Shown piece by piece: positions 21,955-44,929 of a DNA stretch of 64,000 nt (position 1 is the stretch's first letter; every line of letters begins with the position of its first letter). Below the pieces are notes generated by a model that had not been told where the DNA came from, ran no database searches, and saw nothing but the letters and a program-made list of their open reading frames with translations. Where the stretch lies: NCBI GenBank assembly GCA_911728435.2, contig OU452213.1, positions 1,405,834 through 1,469,833 on the forward strand, given 5' to 3'. A program made the position numbers and the translations under genes. Source of the stretch: Apoderus coryli (taxonomy: Eukaryota; Arthropoda; Insecta; Coleoptera; Attelabidae).

Positions 21955-24008
21955 ATGGCTGAGGTAATTATTTTTGTTTACACTTCCTAATTACAAGGTT
22001 AGAGTATCAAACAACACTAATTTTTAGGTTGCCGCATTGAAAGAAAAGGGAAATGCAGCGTTATCTGCAAATAACTTAGATGAAGCTATCAAATACTACA
22101 CAGAAGCCATTGAATTAGATAAAAGTAATGCAGTTTTATATTCAAATCGTTCAGCGGCATATGCAAAAGCGGCGAAATACGATTTAGCATTGTATGATGC
22201 TGAGAAAGCGATAGAAATTAAACCGGAATGGGGTAAAGCGTATTCGAGAAAAGGTGCTGCTCTAGCCTATCTAGGTCGATTGGATGAAGCTATAGAAACA
22301 TATGATAAAGGACTGCAACTTGACCCTAGTAATGCACAGTTGAAAGATAGTTTAGCTGAGGTAAGTTCTGAATTCATCTTTGTAGTACACTTCCTTATAT
22401 ATCTACTCAAAATTGTATTATAGGTTAGATCTCAAAAAGCATCAAAATCTAGACAAATTCCAAACTTCTTTGCCGGTCCAGATGTAATACCAAAGTTACG
22501 GGCGGATCCTCGTACTAGGGTGTACTTAGATGACCCAGAATATTTAGCATTGTTAGCACAATTACAATCGAATCCGCAATTTATGGGTGCTAAATTACAA
22601 GATCCACGTGTGCTAAATACATTAAGTGTACTTATGGGAATAGATATGGCTGGTAAGTTTAATTTACATATAAAACCAGTCAGAGGAGCTCTCATAAGTT
22701 GTGTTTTAGGCATGGATGAACCAATGGACACAGAACAGTCACCTCCGTCTCCTCCGAAAAGGTCTGAGCCGAAACCAGAACCAAAAAAAGAACCGGAACC
22801 TGAATTACCGGAGCATAAAAAAGCAGCGAAGGCCGAAAAGGAGAAAGGCAACGAGTTCTACAAGAAACGTGACTTTGCCAATGCCATCGTTCATTACAAC
22901 AAAGCTAAAGAACTGGATCCAGCTGATATAACGTTCTACAATAATTTAGCTGCAGTGTATTTTGAGCAAAAGGAATATGAACAGTGTATTAAAGAATGTG
23001 AGAATGGCATTGAAGTTGGTAGAGAAAATAGAGCTGATTATAAATTGATCGCGAAATCTATGATGCGTATTGGTAATGCTTATAGGAAATTAAAGGATTA
23101 TAGAAATGCGAAAATGTTCTATGAGAAATCATTAGCGGAACATAGGACACCGGAAGTGCGGACGTTTTTATCGGAAGTTGAGAAACTGATTAAGGAGGAA
23201 GAGAAGAAATCTTATATCAATCCGGAGCTAGCGGAACAGGAGAAAGAAATTGGTTAGTACTATTAGTAGGAGTTTTATAGACACAAAATATTTATGCCCC
23301 ACGTTGGGCGCCGATTTTATAACGGTAAATACCTTGTAGCGGATGATTTACTTCTCCCGACTCTCAATTCATTTCATTTGTCACCCTTTACAAAGGATGA
23401 TTTGGTTTCTAGGTAACGATCTATTTAAAAAGGGCGATTACGCCACAGCGGTGAAACATTATACGGAAGCCATCAAACGTAATCCTGACGATGCGAAATT
23501 GTACAGTAACCGCGCTGCATGTTACACCAAACTAGCTGCATTCGATTTAGGATTGAAAGATTGTGATAAATGCGTGGAATTAGACCCGAAATTCATTAAA
23601 GGATGGATTAGAAAAGGACATATATTAGTCGCGATGAAACAACAAAGTAAGGCGGTTACTGCATTCCAGAAGGCATTGGAATTGGATCCCAATAATGCTG
23701 AAGCGCTCGAAGGTAAGCATTGTTTGATGAACCTTGTTTTTTTATACTTAGTCAATGCATTTTAAATGTTAACAGGTTACAGAAGTTGTTCGATTCATAA
23801 CTCGACTTTGGATGGTGATCCTGAGAAGACCCGTCAAAGGGCAATGGGTGATCCAGAAGTGCAATCGATCCTCAGAGACCCTGCGATGCGGATGATTCTG
23901 GAGCAGATGCAGAGCGATCCTAAAGCGTTACAGGAGCATTTAAAGAATCCTGATATAGCGGCGAAAATACAAAAGCTTTTAGAATCTGGACTTATTGCTA
24001 TTCGCTAA
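21955..24008 (+). CDS. Hop: Hsp70-Hsp90 organising protein (Hop/STIP1)
   Basis: This co-chaperone bridges Hsp70 and Hsp90 and passes client proteins between them in the cytosol. Six exons (21955-21963, 22028-22360, 22424-22652, 22710-23252, 23413-23712, 23776-24008) join in phase to give 548 aa, against 543 for human STIP1. The order is canonical: TPR1 (about residues 4-115; [26 protein letters not shown]), DP1 (about 130-190), a Pro/Glu/Lys linker, TPR2A (about 232-345; [20 protein letters not shown]), TPR2B (about 366-475; [20 protein letters not shown]) and DP2 to the end ([12 protein letters not shown] through LESGLIAIR). Carboxylate-clamp Lys/Asn/Arg positions are present in the TPRs. 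Exon 1 encodes only MAE. Intron 3 is just 57 nt, a multiple of three with no stop, so an uncorrected reading would add 19 residues. The gene reads toward Mad. Confidence 0.95.
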
Positions 24009-24370
24009 GTTTTTTAGTTATTTTATTATATAATATAGAATAGTCATGATTTTATTAATACCTACTTTTTTATGATGTATAGGTACACTTTTCGCAGTTT
24101 TTTTACTGACTTCCATTATTATTTAATTTGTGTAAAATCAAATGAAAAAGCTGCCTTATGATTAGGGATTTTCTAGGATTATTTCATTTGATTTAATAAT
24201 TAATTTTCGTAGATTATAGTCATTGATATATTTTTTTTGTGTATGGAGTAGTACTTTTAATTTCGGATACTGCTGTCACATATTTGCAATTATATTTATG
24301 CTAATGGTTCTTAAAATTGTGTTAAAAATCAGTTGCCATTTTGCTGAGCAAAATTATGATTTAAATCATA

Positions 24371-24376
24371 AATAAA
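24371..24376 (+). terminator. Hop poly(A) signal
   Basis: AATAAA about 360 bp after the Hop stop, followed within 40 bp by a GT-rich stretch (TATGGTGTGTATTTTTTG), the usual downstream element. Confidence 0.55.
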
Positions 24377-24789
24377 TATATAAAAACTATATTATGGTGT
24401 GTATTTTTTGTACTAATTCCTTTCCTGAACATCAATCAAGTCACTAATGCCTATAGTCTGATCTCAATCTCAAGCCTTAGGCGATCTTAGCTAAGCAGTA
24501 CTCAATACTTGAGGTTTCGTCTATGCTATAGTGCAATCCTCGTGCATTCTCTATGAAGTTAAGCTTCAGCAAACCGTCTTTAGTGAGAAATCTAGTTATT
24601 TTTGCAATGAATTTTGAGAATGCAGTGACGTAATCTAAGGTAAAGCAACAATAGCAGTAAATAATGACAACACGGAAAAAAACTGTCATCTGTCATGTTC
24701 CAAGCTATGCTCACCATACTTGCCTCAAAGAACGCATGCCCGGTTTGCAGCTGTCTGGGGTCAAGACTTGTCTCATACTTGAGACAGCA

Positions 24790-25335
24790 CTACTGTGCTC
24801 AAACCCCTTAAAAATCTCGATTTCGTACTAGGAACACATCCTAGATATGAGTTTTAAGAGGTGAATGTAATAAAGTATTAGGAGAGCAAAGTCTCATTTT
24901 CTAAAAATCACGATTTCGTACCAGGAACACATACGTTTAAAGAGGTGAATATAAACTATTAGGATTTTTGTTAAAATCTCATTTTCTAAAAATCACGATT
25001 TTGTACCAGGAACACATAAGTTTAAAGAGGTGAATATGAAGTATTAGGAGAGCGTTTTTAACTTTAAACGTAAATATCTCGAAAACGGTAAGAGATATCG
25101 AAAAACGGAGTTGGTTCTTAATAACTCCGGCCTTTTCTGCTACCAATGGGACCCTCTACCACTACACCAAGTTTCAACCATTTTGGAATCATCAGATTTT
25201 TTTAAAAATTTTGACGATCTCTAAATATTTGTTTGTTTAATTTTCTCCAAAATCAAAGCGATAGCAGCAAGCATTTAAAGAGGTGAATATAAAATATTAC
25301 GTTGAAATTCAATTTTCTAAAAATTTCAATTTTGT
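24790..25335. repeat. diverged outlying copies of the 292-bp satellite
   Basis: Positions about 25055-25265 hold one diverged copy of the satellite at 28520-31905 (AAATATCTCGAAAACGG, then ACTACACCAAGTTTCAACC). Around it a short unit of about 80-95 bp (ACGATTT..GTACCAGGAACACAT..AAGAGGTGAAT) repeats at about 24810, 24910, 24985 and 25315. The same short unit reappears just before the main array at 28450-28510. Confidence 0.75.
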
Positions 25336-28300
25336 ACCAGGAACACATAAGTTGAAGAGGTGTATTAATCAAACCATTAGAGGAAAAAACTATGCCCTAA
25401 ATGGAGCACTGTTTACTAAACTGAGGGAAATTAGAGATAAATAAAACAAAAACATTTTAAAATACGTCCTTAATTTTTATTCACTTATAATTACAAAAAC
25501 AAAAATTAAAATATTGCAACTTAACAAATTCAATCATAATATAAACTAATAATGAATTAATTACATAATATATATATTTTTAAATAAAACTATTCATTTT
25601 AAAATATAAAGCAAGACAATGGCAACAAGTTCTATAATAATAATTTATTGCAATCAAAAAAATAATAATAATTAACACACTGACTAATATCCATAAACCT
25701 AAATCTATATTAAAAATAATAATTAAATCCTATACGCAATTAGAATTGTGATTGCATAATTCTGCAAACAACAAACGTTTAGTATAACGTTAGATATTTA
25801 TGTCGTAGCCGTATTTTAGAACCAGCCCTTTCATAAAACATCTTCGCGATCTCCGGCGAAATCTCAACATTTAGATTTCCGAATATTTTTATTGGTATAA
25901 TAATTGTTAATAACTATATATTAAGGCAAATTCACGCAATATAAAGTTTTCTTTTGTACACATTCAAAAGTTTCTCAAATATATGGCAAATATATAAAAA
26001 AAAGACTACAAAACATTTACACAATGACACAAGAACATATTATGGCAACATGTTATTATAATATACCAGATATTTCACACAAAATTTAATTGAGTCTTTC
26101 TCTACTTAATTTAAAAGTTGTCATCTTTCAAGAAAACTCTCAAAACATGCCTCTTTCTCAATTTTGTCATAGCCCTAGTATCTTATCTAATTAAAATAAA
26201 ATAAAATACAAAAAATAATAAAAAAAACAATAAAATATCGAATTCCTTAGAATATTATATAAACACGAAACAATTTAATAATAATAATATTTATTATTTA
26301 TTTACAAATAATAATAAACGTTGTTATCATCCTCAGACTGTTTTTTTTTTGGCAAAACGTCTAATTGTCAAAAAATAGTAGTTAGTAGAATATATTTTCG
26401 ATAGACTGTATATAAATATTAACTCCCTTGAGTTTTATTTTAATAAATAGGAGAAGTTAAATTTCCCCAATATTTTTTATTCGGTAGACTTTTAATTGTC
26501 TCAAATAGGCTTCATAAGGCATTTATTTCATTTGCAGGCACTCATTTGAAAAGTTAAATCTCTTTCAAAGCTCCACGTTAAAATATTTCTTATTGTTCTG
26601 ACTAAGATGATAAGGCAGTAGCCCGAAAATAATTAGCAACAGCGCTGGTAAATCAAATATTGAGTTAACGTTTGATTAAAAGAAAATGACCAGGTTGCTC
26701 AATTTTCGTCCAGCAAAAGACTATGCAAAGGACGTCAGAAGGATTAAAAAAGAAAAAAGCGTTCTGCATCGCGCTGACAAGTGACTTTTAGTTCTCTGAT
26801 CTAAAATTATCCTGCCTCCTTATATCCTTTTAATATTGACCAAATAAGGCAACAAACAAATATTTTTTGCAGCAACCTGTGGTGCATTAACGCCCAGCGT
26901 GTTGTTAGAGAACCTTTAAGAAAGGTCCTTGTACTTTTCCTAAAGGTTCTCTGGACGATCGGGAGTCCGGCCCAATGACCCTTCAGATGATAATGAACCC
27001 TCTAATAATTCCTTTCTCAGCGACTGTGGCCGTTCTGTTGGAACGCCATGCATGTATCGTGTTTGCCAAACCATAGAAGTCCTACAAACAAAACACCGCC
27101 AATGGCGCAGTCGTTGGGACAACACCTCCGTCTGTTTTAACCTCTTTAAAGTAGAAAAATATCATTGACCATGAATATTATGGCTTTGGGGTTGAAATAA
27201 TAAGCTTGACCTTACAAAAACGCTCAATATCTCAAGATTAACACTAAAGTAACCAAGAAATGTCCTCTTTTGTTCCTTCAACAAAATTCTGGGTAGGAAT
27301 TTCATTTTTCAAGCTGCGAACACGATTCGAACACAGTTCTATACCTCTAAGACTTGATTACCTTCATAAATTAAATCGGAGTGACTTAAAGCAATGATTT
27401 CACCAATTTTGACTACCGAAACATATGTGCATCATCATTTTTAATAATTCAACAGCTAAACCTTTGTTAATTGAACCGAACTTAAAACCTTTAACAATTG
27501 ATGGAAAATTTCGTAGGCTAGAGGACTTCACAAATAGAGACTTCAACTATTACCCTATATGCGACGTTTCGCAGCCTTTATTGCCGCGTCTTCAGGCACC
27601 TAAAGCTAGTCGCATATAGGGTAATAGTTGAGGTTTCTGTTTGTGAAGTCCGCTACTCTCGTTAAACCTTAGTAGGTGCCGTTTTGCTGGAATGGGATTC
27701 AAATGAAGTGAAAAATTTGCAACTAGTAATTGCGACTCTCAAAGTCCTATTAATTTATTGAAATTGTTGGTATAAAATAATGTTTTTATATACCAAGTAA
27801 AATGACAATTTTCTCACACAGAAAATTCTGTAATAACTCGATCTAAACATATGATGTTCTTCCTGGTTGACTTTTTTTTTTATCCATCCATCCTGCAACA
27901 TAACTTCTTCTAGTTTGTAGTTGTTATAAAGACTGATTAATATTTATTGCGTTCAAACAGAAAGGAAAAAAAAAGATGCAGCTCCGGATAATATAGATTC
28001 TCACACGTAAAATATATATGTAGTGAAGTTCTCTTCTATTTTTTTCTACATACTTAATCACAGTGTAAAATGTATGCAATCGGCAAATCAATGTACTTGT
28101 ATATTTCATAATCGGACAAATAACCAGTTTTAGTTTATGCAGGTAACAGGTTGCAAATGTATAGCGTAAGTTCTTCCGCATTCGGATTAAGTTCAACATA
28201 TGAACAAGTCAATGGGGCGATTTACATAATACACGACGTTCAAAAAATGTGGCAATATCTTTTGTATCCATTGACGACTTAAATAAACAGAAGCCTAGAA

Positions 28301-28519
28301 ATATCCAAAAACGTGGATGTCATTTGAATGTGTCCTGCGTTTAATCGTTTTGTATTTGTCAAATTTGTGGGGGTCCCTTGGCCAGTGATCTGAAGCACTA
28401 TGCGCGAAGACCGCTAAAAATATTCTCTGAGGGAGCATAAAAGCTCTAACGATTTTGTACCAGTGAATATAAAAGTACCAGGAGAAATTTCCATGTTTAA
28501 AAAATCCCGATTTTCGTTT
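25336..28519. other. Hop-Mad convergent intergenic region
   Basis: Very AT-rich from 25440 to 26460, with minus-strand AATAAA candidates such as 25476-25481, so a very long Mad 3' UTR cannot be ruled out. A small hairpin (arms AGAGAACCTTTA and TAAAGGTTCTCT) lies at about 26905-26952. No coding region supported; the open frames at 26940-27125 and 27425-27619 are non-coding in character. Confidence 0.4.
27505..27665. repeat. foldback inverted repeat
   Basis: GACTTCACAAATAGAGAC..CTATTACCCTATATGCGAC (to 27565) is mirrored by GTCGCATATAGGGTAATAG..GTTTGTGAAGTC (27609-27650), with the pairing fading outward. The central 43 bp are unpaired and contain GCCGCGTCTTCAGGCACC. Arms of about 42 bp suggest a small foldback element. 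Confidence 0.65.
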
Positions 28520-31500
28520 GAAGGGTTTTTGGAAAAACTTTAAACGTAAATATCTCGAAAACGGTAGGAGATATCGAAAAACGGAGTTGGTTCTTTATAA
28601 TTCCGACCTTTTCTGCTACCAATAGGACCCTCTATCACTACACCAAGTTTCAACCATTTTGGAATCATCAGTTTTTTTGAAAATTCTGAAGATCTGTAAA
28701 TATTTGTTTGTTTAATTTTCACCAAAATCAAAACCTATAGTAGGGGTGAGATGCAAGCCTTCAGCTGTGGTCTAGACATCGATTTTTCATCAAAAAATTC
28801 CAAGGAGTTTTGAAGGTTTGTTGGAAAAACTTTAAACGTAAATATCTCGAAAACGGTAAGAGATATCGAAAAAAGGAGTTGGTTCTTTATAATTCCGGCC
28901 TTTTCTGCTACCAATAGGACCCTCTATCACTACACCAAGTTTCAACCAATTTGGAATCATCAGTCTTTTTGAAAATTTTGAAGATCTGTAAATATTTGTT
29001 TGTTTAATTTTCACCAAAATCAAAAGCGATAGTAGGGGTGAGATGCAAGCCTTCAGCTGTGGTCTAGACATCGATTTTTCATTAAAAAATTCCAAGGAGT
29101 TTTGAAGGTTTTTTGAAAAAACTTTAAACGTAAATATCTCGAAAACGGTAGGAGATATCGAAAAACGGAGTTGGTTTTTAATAATCCCGGCCTTTTCTGC
29201 TACCAATAGCACCCTCTATCACTACACCAAGTTTCAACCATTTTGGAATCATCAGTTTTCTTGAAAATTTTGAAGATCTGTAAGTATTTGTTTGTTTAAT
29301 TTTCACCAAAATCAAAAGCGATAGTAGGGGTGTGATGCAAACCTTCAGCTGTGGTCTAGATATCGATTTTTCATCAAAAAATTCCAAGGAGTTTTGAAGG
29401 TTTTTGAAAAAACTTTGAGCGTAAATATCTCGAAAACGGTAAGAGATATCGAAAAACGGAGTTGGTTCTTTATAATACCGGCCTTTTCTGCTACCAATAG
29501 GACCCTCTATCACTACACCAAGTTTCAACCAGTTTGGAATCATCAGTTTTTTTGAAAAATTTGAAGATCTGTAAATATTTGTTTGTTTAATTTTCACCAA
29601 AATCAAAAGCGATAGTAGGGGTGAGATGCAAGCCTTCAGCTGTGGTCTAGGCATCGATTTTTCATCAAAAAATTCCAAGGAGTTTTGAAGGTTTTTTGGA
29701 AAAAAACTTTAAACGTAAATATCTTGAAAACGGTAAGAGATATCGCAAAACGGAGTTGGTTCTTTATAATTCCGCGCTTTTCTGCTACCAATAGGACCTT
29801 CTATCACTACACCAAGTTTCAACCATATTGGAATCATCAGTCTTTTTGAAAATTTTGAAGATCTGTAAATATTTGTTTGTTTAATTTTCACCAAAATCAA
29901 AACCTATAGTAGAAGTGAGATGCAAGCCTTCAGCTGTGGTCTAGACATCGATTTTTCATCAAAAAATTCCAAGGAGTTTTGAAGGTTTGTTGGAAAAACT
30001 TTAAACGTAAATATCGCGAAAACGGTAGGAGATATCGAAAAACGGAGTTGGTTCTTTATAATTCCGACCTTTTCTGCTACCAATAGCACCCTCTATCACT
30101 ACACCAAGTTTCAACCATTTTGGAATCATCAGTTTTCTTGAAAATTTTGAAGATCTGTAAGTATTTGTTTGTTTAATTTTCACCAAAATCAAAAGCGATA
30201 GTAGGGGTGTGATGCAAACCTTCAGCTGTGGTCTAGATATCGATTTTTCATCAAAAAATTCCAAGGAGTTTTGAAGGTTTTTGAAAAAACTTTGAGCGTA
30301 AATATCTCGAAAACGGTAAGAGATATCGAAAAACGGAGTTGGTTCTTTATAATTCCGGCCTTTTCTGCTACCAATAGGACCCTCTATCACTACACCAAGT
30401 TTCAACCAGTTTGGAATCATCAGTTTTTTTGAAAAATTTGAAGATCTGTAAATATTTGTTTGTTTAATTTTCACCAAAATCAAAAGCGATAGTAGGGGTG
30501 AGATGCAAGCCTTCAGCTGTGGTCTAGGCATCGATTTTTCATCAAAAAATTCCAAGGAGTTTTGAAGGTTTTTTGGAAAAAAACTTTAAACGTAAATATC
30601 TTGAAAACGGTAAGAGATATCGCAAAACGGAGTTGGTTCTTTATAATTCCGCGCTTTTCTGCTACCAATAGGACCTTCTATCACTACACCAAGTTTCAAC
30701 CATATTGGAATCATCAGTCTTTTTGAAAATTTTGAAGATCTGTAAATATTTGTTTGTTTAATTTTCACCAAAATCAAAACCTATAGTAGAAGTGAGATGC
30801 AAGCCTTCAGCTGTGGTCTAGACATCGATTTTTCATCAAAAAATTCCAAGGAGTTTTGAAGGTTTGTTGGAAAAACTTTAAACGTAAATATCGCGAAAAC
30901 GGTAGGAGATATCGAAAAACGGAGTTGGTTCTTTATAATTCCGACCTTTTCTGCTACCAATAGCACCCTCTATCACTACACCAAGTTTCAACCAATTTGG
31001 AATCATCAGTTTTTTTGAAAATTTTGAAGATCAGTAAATATTTGTTTGTTTAATTTTCACCAAAATCAAAAGCGATAGTAGGGGTGAGTTGCAAGCCTTC
31101 AGCTGTGGTCTAGACATCGATTTTTCATCAAAAAATTCCAAGGAGTTTTGAAGGTTTGTTGGAAAAACTTTAAACGTAAATATCTCGAAAACGGTAAGAG
31201 ATATCGAAAAACGGAGTTGGTTCTTTATAACTCCGCGCTTTTCTGCTACCAATAGGACCTTCTATCACTACACCAAGTTTCAACCATTTTGGAATCATCA
31301 GTTTTTTTGAAAATTTTGAAGATCTGTAAGTATTTGTTTGTTTAATTTTCACCAAAATCAAAAGCGATAGTAGGGGTGAGATGCAAGCCTTCAGCTGTGG
31401 TCTAGACATCGATTTTTCATCAAAAAATTCCAAGAAGTTTTGAAGGTTTTTTTGGAAAAACTTTAAACGTAAATATCTCGAAAACGGTAGGAGATATCGA

Positions 31501-31905
31501 AAAACGGAGTTGGTTTTTAATAATTCCGGCCTTTTCTGCTACCAATAGCACCCTCTATCACTACACCAAGTTTCAACCATTTTGGAATCATCAGTCTTTT
31601 TGAAAATTTTGAAGATCTGTAAATATTTGTTTAATTTTCACCAAAATCAAAAGCGATAGTAGGGGTGAGATGCAAGCCTTCAGCTGTGGTCTAGGCATCG
31701 ATTTTTCATCAAAAAATTCCAAGGAGTTTTGAAGGTTTTTTTTGGAAAAACTTTGAACGTAAATATCTCGAAAACGGTAAGAGATATCGAAAAACGGAGT
31801 TGGTTCTGTATAATTCCGGCCTTTTCTGCTGCCAATAGGATCCTCTATCAGTACACCAAGTTTCAACCATTTTGGAATCATCAGTTTTTTGAAAATTTTG
31901 ACGAT
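28520..31905. repeat. satellite array, 12 units of about 292 bp
   Basis: The landmark CGTAAATATC begins each unit at 28545, 28837, 29129, 29420, 29714, 30006, 30297, 30591, 30883, 31175, 31468 and 31758. Units 29420-30296 and 30297-31173 repeat at a shift of exactly 877 bp with almost no differences, so a three-unit block was duplicated recently. Each unit carries the dyad ATATCTC..GAGATAT. Minus-strand open frames of 60-184 codons run through it, but the period is not a multiple of three and the frame changes from unit to unit, so they are not genes. Confidence 0.93.
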
Positions 31906-31940
31906 CTGTAATATATTCAAAAAAAAGAAAGTCCAACAGT

Positions 31941-32162
31941 TTAACGATCTTCAAATATCTTACATCACACTATAAATTCCATTTCTTGGAAAATTTGCTT
32001 CATCGGAATCAGCCATTGACAGATATACAAGCTTCGAAGCACTTTTTCCTGCTGATTTCGCACCACAGTAGCATTCTGTCAATGGCTGATTCCGATGAAG
32101 CAAATTTTCCAAGAAATGCCATCAGGAATTTATGGTGTGAAGAGATATTTGAAGATCGTTAA
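31941..32162. mobile_element. foldback element with arms of about 80 bp
   Basis: TTAACGATCTTCAAATATCT..GCCATTGACAG (31941-32022) is mirrored by CTGTCAATGGC..AGATATTTGAAGATCGTTAA (32076-32162), with a 53-bp loop. Pairing is nearly complete apart from a short interruption. There is no coding capacity. It lies between the satellite array and Mad. Confidence 0.8.
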
Positions 32163-32573
32163 CCGTTTGGATTGGAACTGTTGGTGACTGTTTAATTGGA
32201 TCGGTATTTCTATCAGCAAGACTTAGAGGAGTGGTGTATCGCAGGAAGTACCATTGGCAGTAAGAAACACAATGTGGTTTTTGGGTTTTTCATATCGGAG
32301 GGCCTCCACGATCATCAGATGTAAACAAACGCTCTAGACTTTTACCTGAGGGGCCAATTGAATTCGTTGTTTTAACCCACTTTATTGGAAAATGAAGAGG
32401 CTCATAGCTGGATGTAACTAATTGAACCACGGACCATAAAGGCTTTAACCGTTAACTCCTAAGTAAATAAACATTTACTTAAAATAAGAGATCAAAGAGA
32501 AAAAAAAACTTAAATTGCACAACATGCAAAACCATAAATTCAATTTAGATAATCTTAAAACTGTTAGTTTAGC
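32163..32573 (-). other. probable Mad 3' UTR
   Basis: Non-coding sequence directly after the Mad stop. The nearest minus-strand AATAAA is at 32381-32386. No downstream GT-rich element is obvious, so the end is uncertain. Confidence 0.4.
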
Positions 32574-43186
<10,613 letters not shown>

Positions 43187-43204
43187 ATGACAACAAATTC
43201 CAGG
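43187..43204 (+). CDS. candidate initiating exon for the CAP-Gly gene
   Basis: ATGACAACAAATTCCAGG is followed at once by a strong donor GTAAGT and ends in phase 0. The CAP-Gly exon at 55738 begins in phase 0 and needs an upstream coding start. Joining would give MTTNSR before the known exon. The distance (12.5 kb) and short length make this a hypothesis only. Confidence 0.2.
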
Positions 43205-43399
43205 GTAAGTAAATTTAAAGATACCTACCTACCTACCTCTTGTCTTGATTGGAGTAGCTATAAGTATATTATTTGTTTTATTTTATTGAAAATATCGTTA
43301 ATAGTTCTTATATTTTAATTAGTAAGTGTAATAACTTTGTTAAATATCAACTCCGTGAGTAGGTGTGCATTCTATATTTCTACAGGGACATTCACTTAA

Positions 43400-43990
43400 T
43401 TATTATACAGGGTGTTTCAAAAAGCGTGGCAATATTTAAGGGGGTGATTTTTCAGGTTATTCTCTGAACAAAAGATCCTATAAACATACGCCCGGAAATG
43501 CATTGTTTTCAAGATACAGGGTGTTAAAGATTGTTTGTAAATATCAAGTTAATTCAAATATCTCCTTACCGATTTCTTTGAAATTTGGCAGGGTTGTTGC
43601 TAGAAATAGGGAGATTATATGGTCCTAACTAGATCAAAATTATTACGTCCAGTGGCGTTAGGGGGGCAATTTAATCAAAATTATTGTAAAAAAAAAAATG
43701 TACGCCACTGACGTAATTTAATTTCGATATTGTCATAAGATAAAGCAGCTAAAACTACAAATTTTTTATCTCTTGTATTTTTTTCATGTGTTGCTTAGTT
43801 TATGAGATAAAAATTTAAGAAAAGTCTCATTAATTTCAAATATTTTAGAAACGTCACAATTTACAATTATAGAAAATGAGTCTAAAGTTTTAATGAGCGT
43901 TTTATTTGGATATCCCTGTATTGTTAATAAATAAAATTGGTTGCCCTTGCCCTTGCCTTAATTATAACCTAACTTTTTTTTCATGTGACT
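43400..43990. repeat. dispersed repeat with two ATACAGGGTGTT termini
   Basis: ATACAGGGTGTTTCAAAAAG at about 43407 and ATACAGGGTGTTAAAG at about 43515, followed by sequence with ATCTCCTTACCGATTTC. The termini resemble the MITE family seen elsewhere. Element borders are not clear. Confidence 0.45.
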
Positions 43991-44737
43991 TCTATTCATT
44001 TTGTGTCAAAAATGTGATAAAATAAAGTTCTTCTTTTTTCTCGAAAAACGTAAAGGTTTTCGAGAAATTCGAGGACAAAACTGGTCCTTAGTAAACAGCA
44101 TTAATAAAATTATTGAAATACAGTTTGATACCGAAAAGTTTCCCAATTCGCTCACAAATTTTGACCACCTTTTCTAGTAGCACCTTGTAGATATATTGGT
44201 ACAAGGACTTTGACAATTCATATATCACAAAAAGAGAGCCCTTGCCTCAGAAAAATAAATAAAAATAGAAATGTCATCTAATTTCAATGTTTGTCGTCAT
44301 AACATAAAGGTCAATATTTATTTTTTTAATGACAGAAGGAGTGCATGTAAACAAAAGCCAGTGGCGTAGTATAATTCTTTTGAAGTCGTGGTTGTAGTTT
44401 CCAATAATAAATACATACCTACGCAGGAACTGTCGCATTTTTTTCAAATATAATTTATTAAAAAATAATAGATGTCTGGGATTAAAAGGAAACACTTTCT
44501 ATATTATGAAAATATTTATTATTATGAATTTTTGTTGTAACATTTACTAATTATAAGAAACCATCTTTGAAATGAATCTTTTATCTTTCCTAGACCTTAG
44601 AAGCTGAATCTGTTTTTACTATTCTATTCATTCTCGTCTCGTCTGTTGCTTTATGTGTCTGCTAGTAGTTTGGAACTTCTCACGTTTTTTCCAAGAGGAT
44701 TGTGTCTTTTTGTACGCCGTTAGGATCGACGTTGTCT

Positions 44738-44875
44738 TCACCCGATAGAGCCTAGGGTCATAGTTGGCATTTTGGCCCTCCTTGCATGTTCCTCGGGGTC
44801 GTAGTCCACCGCTGCGCACATTGTTGCGGTGACCAGTATGTATGTGATAAGAATAGTTTTGCACATACTTTTCAT
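44738..44875 (-). CDS. possible small secreted peptide or first exon of one
   Basis: The frame reads as a 45-aa product. A basic start and hydrophobic core (MKSMCKTILITYILVTATMC, then AA) look like a signal peptide with cleavage near residue 22, leaving VDYDPEEHARRAKMPTMTLG and a few residues. GC is clearly higher than in the neighbouring DNA. A possible donor (GG/GTGAAG) overlaps the stop, so the real product could continue in a further exon. I recognise no known peptide family. The overlapping 78-codon frame at 44628-44864 is probably its shadow. Confidence 0.3.
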   Translation of the reverse strand: MKSMCKTILITYILVTATMCAAVDYDPEEHARRAKMPTMTLGSIG

Positions 44876-44929
44876 CCTCAACTTCGGACGCAGACAGAGT
44901 TTCTGAAGAAATATTGTATAGTTCTGCAA

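Noticed and set aside
22653..22709. [11 protein letters not shown].. as part of Hop
   Set aside because: It is a 57-nt intron with consensus GTAAGT and TTTTAG; the family has no insertion at this point.
28540..31954. Many minus-strand open frames of 60-184 codons with repeated protein sequence
   Set aside because: They follow the 292-bp satellite, which is not a multiple of three; the same DNA is read in different frames in successive units, and no start context or splice sites support them.
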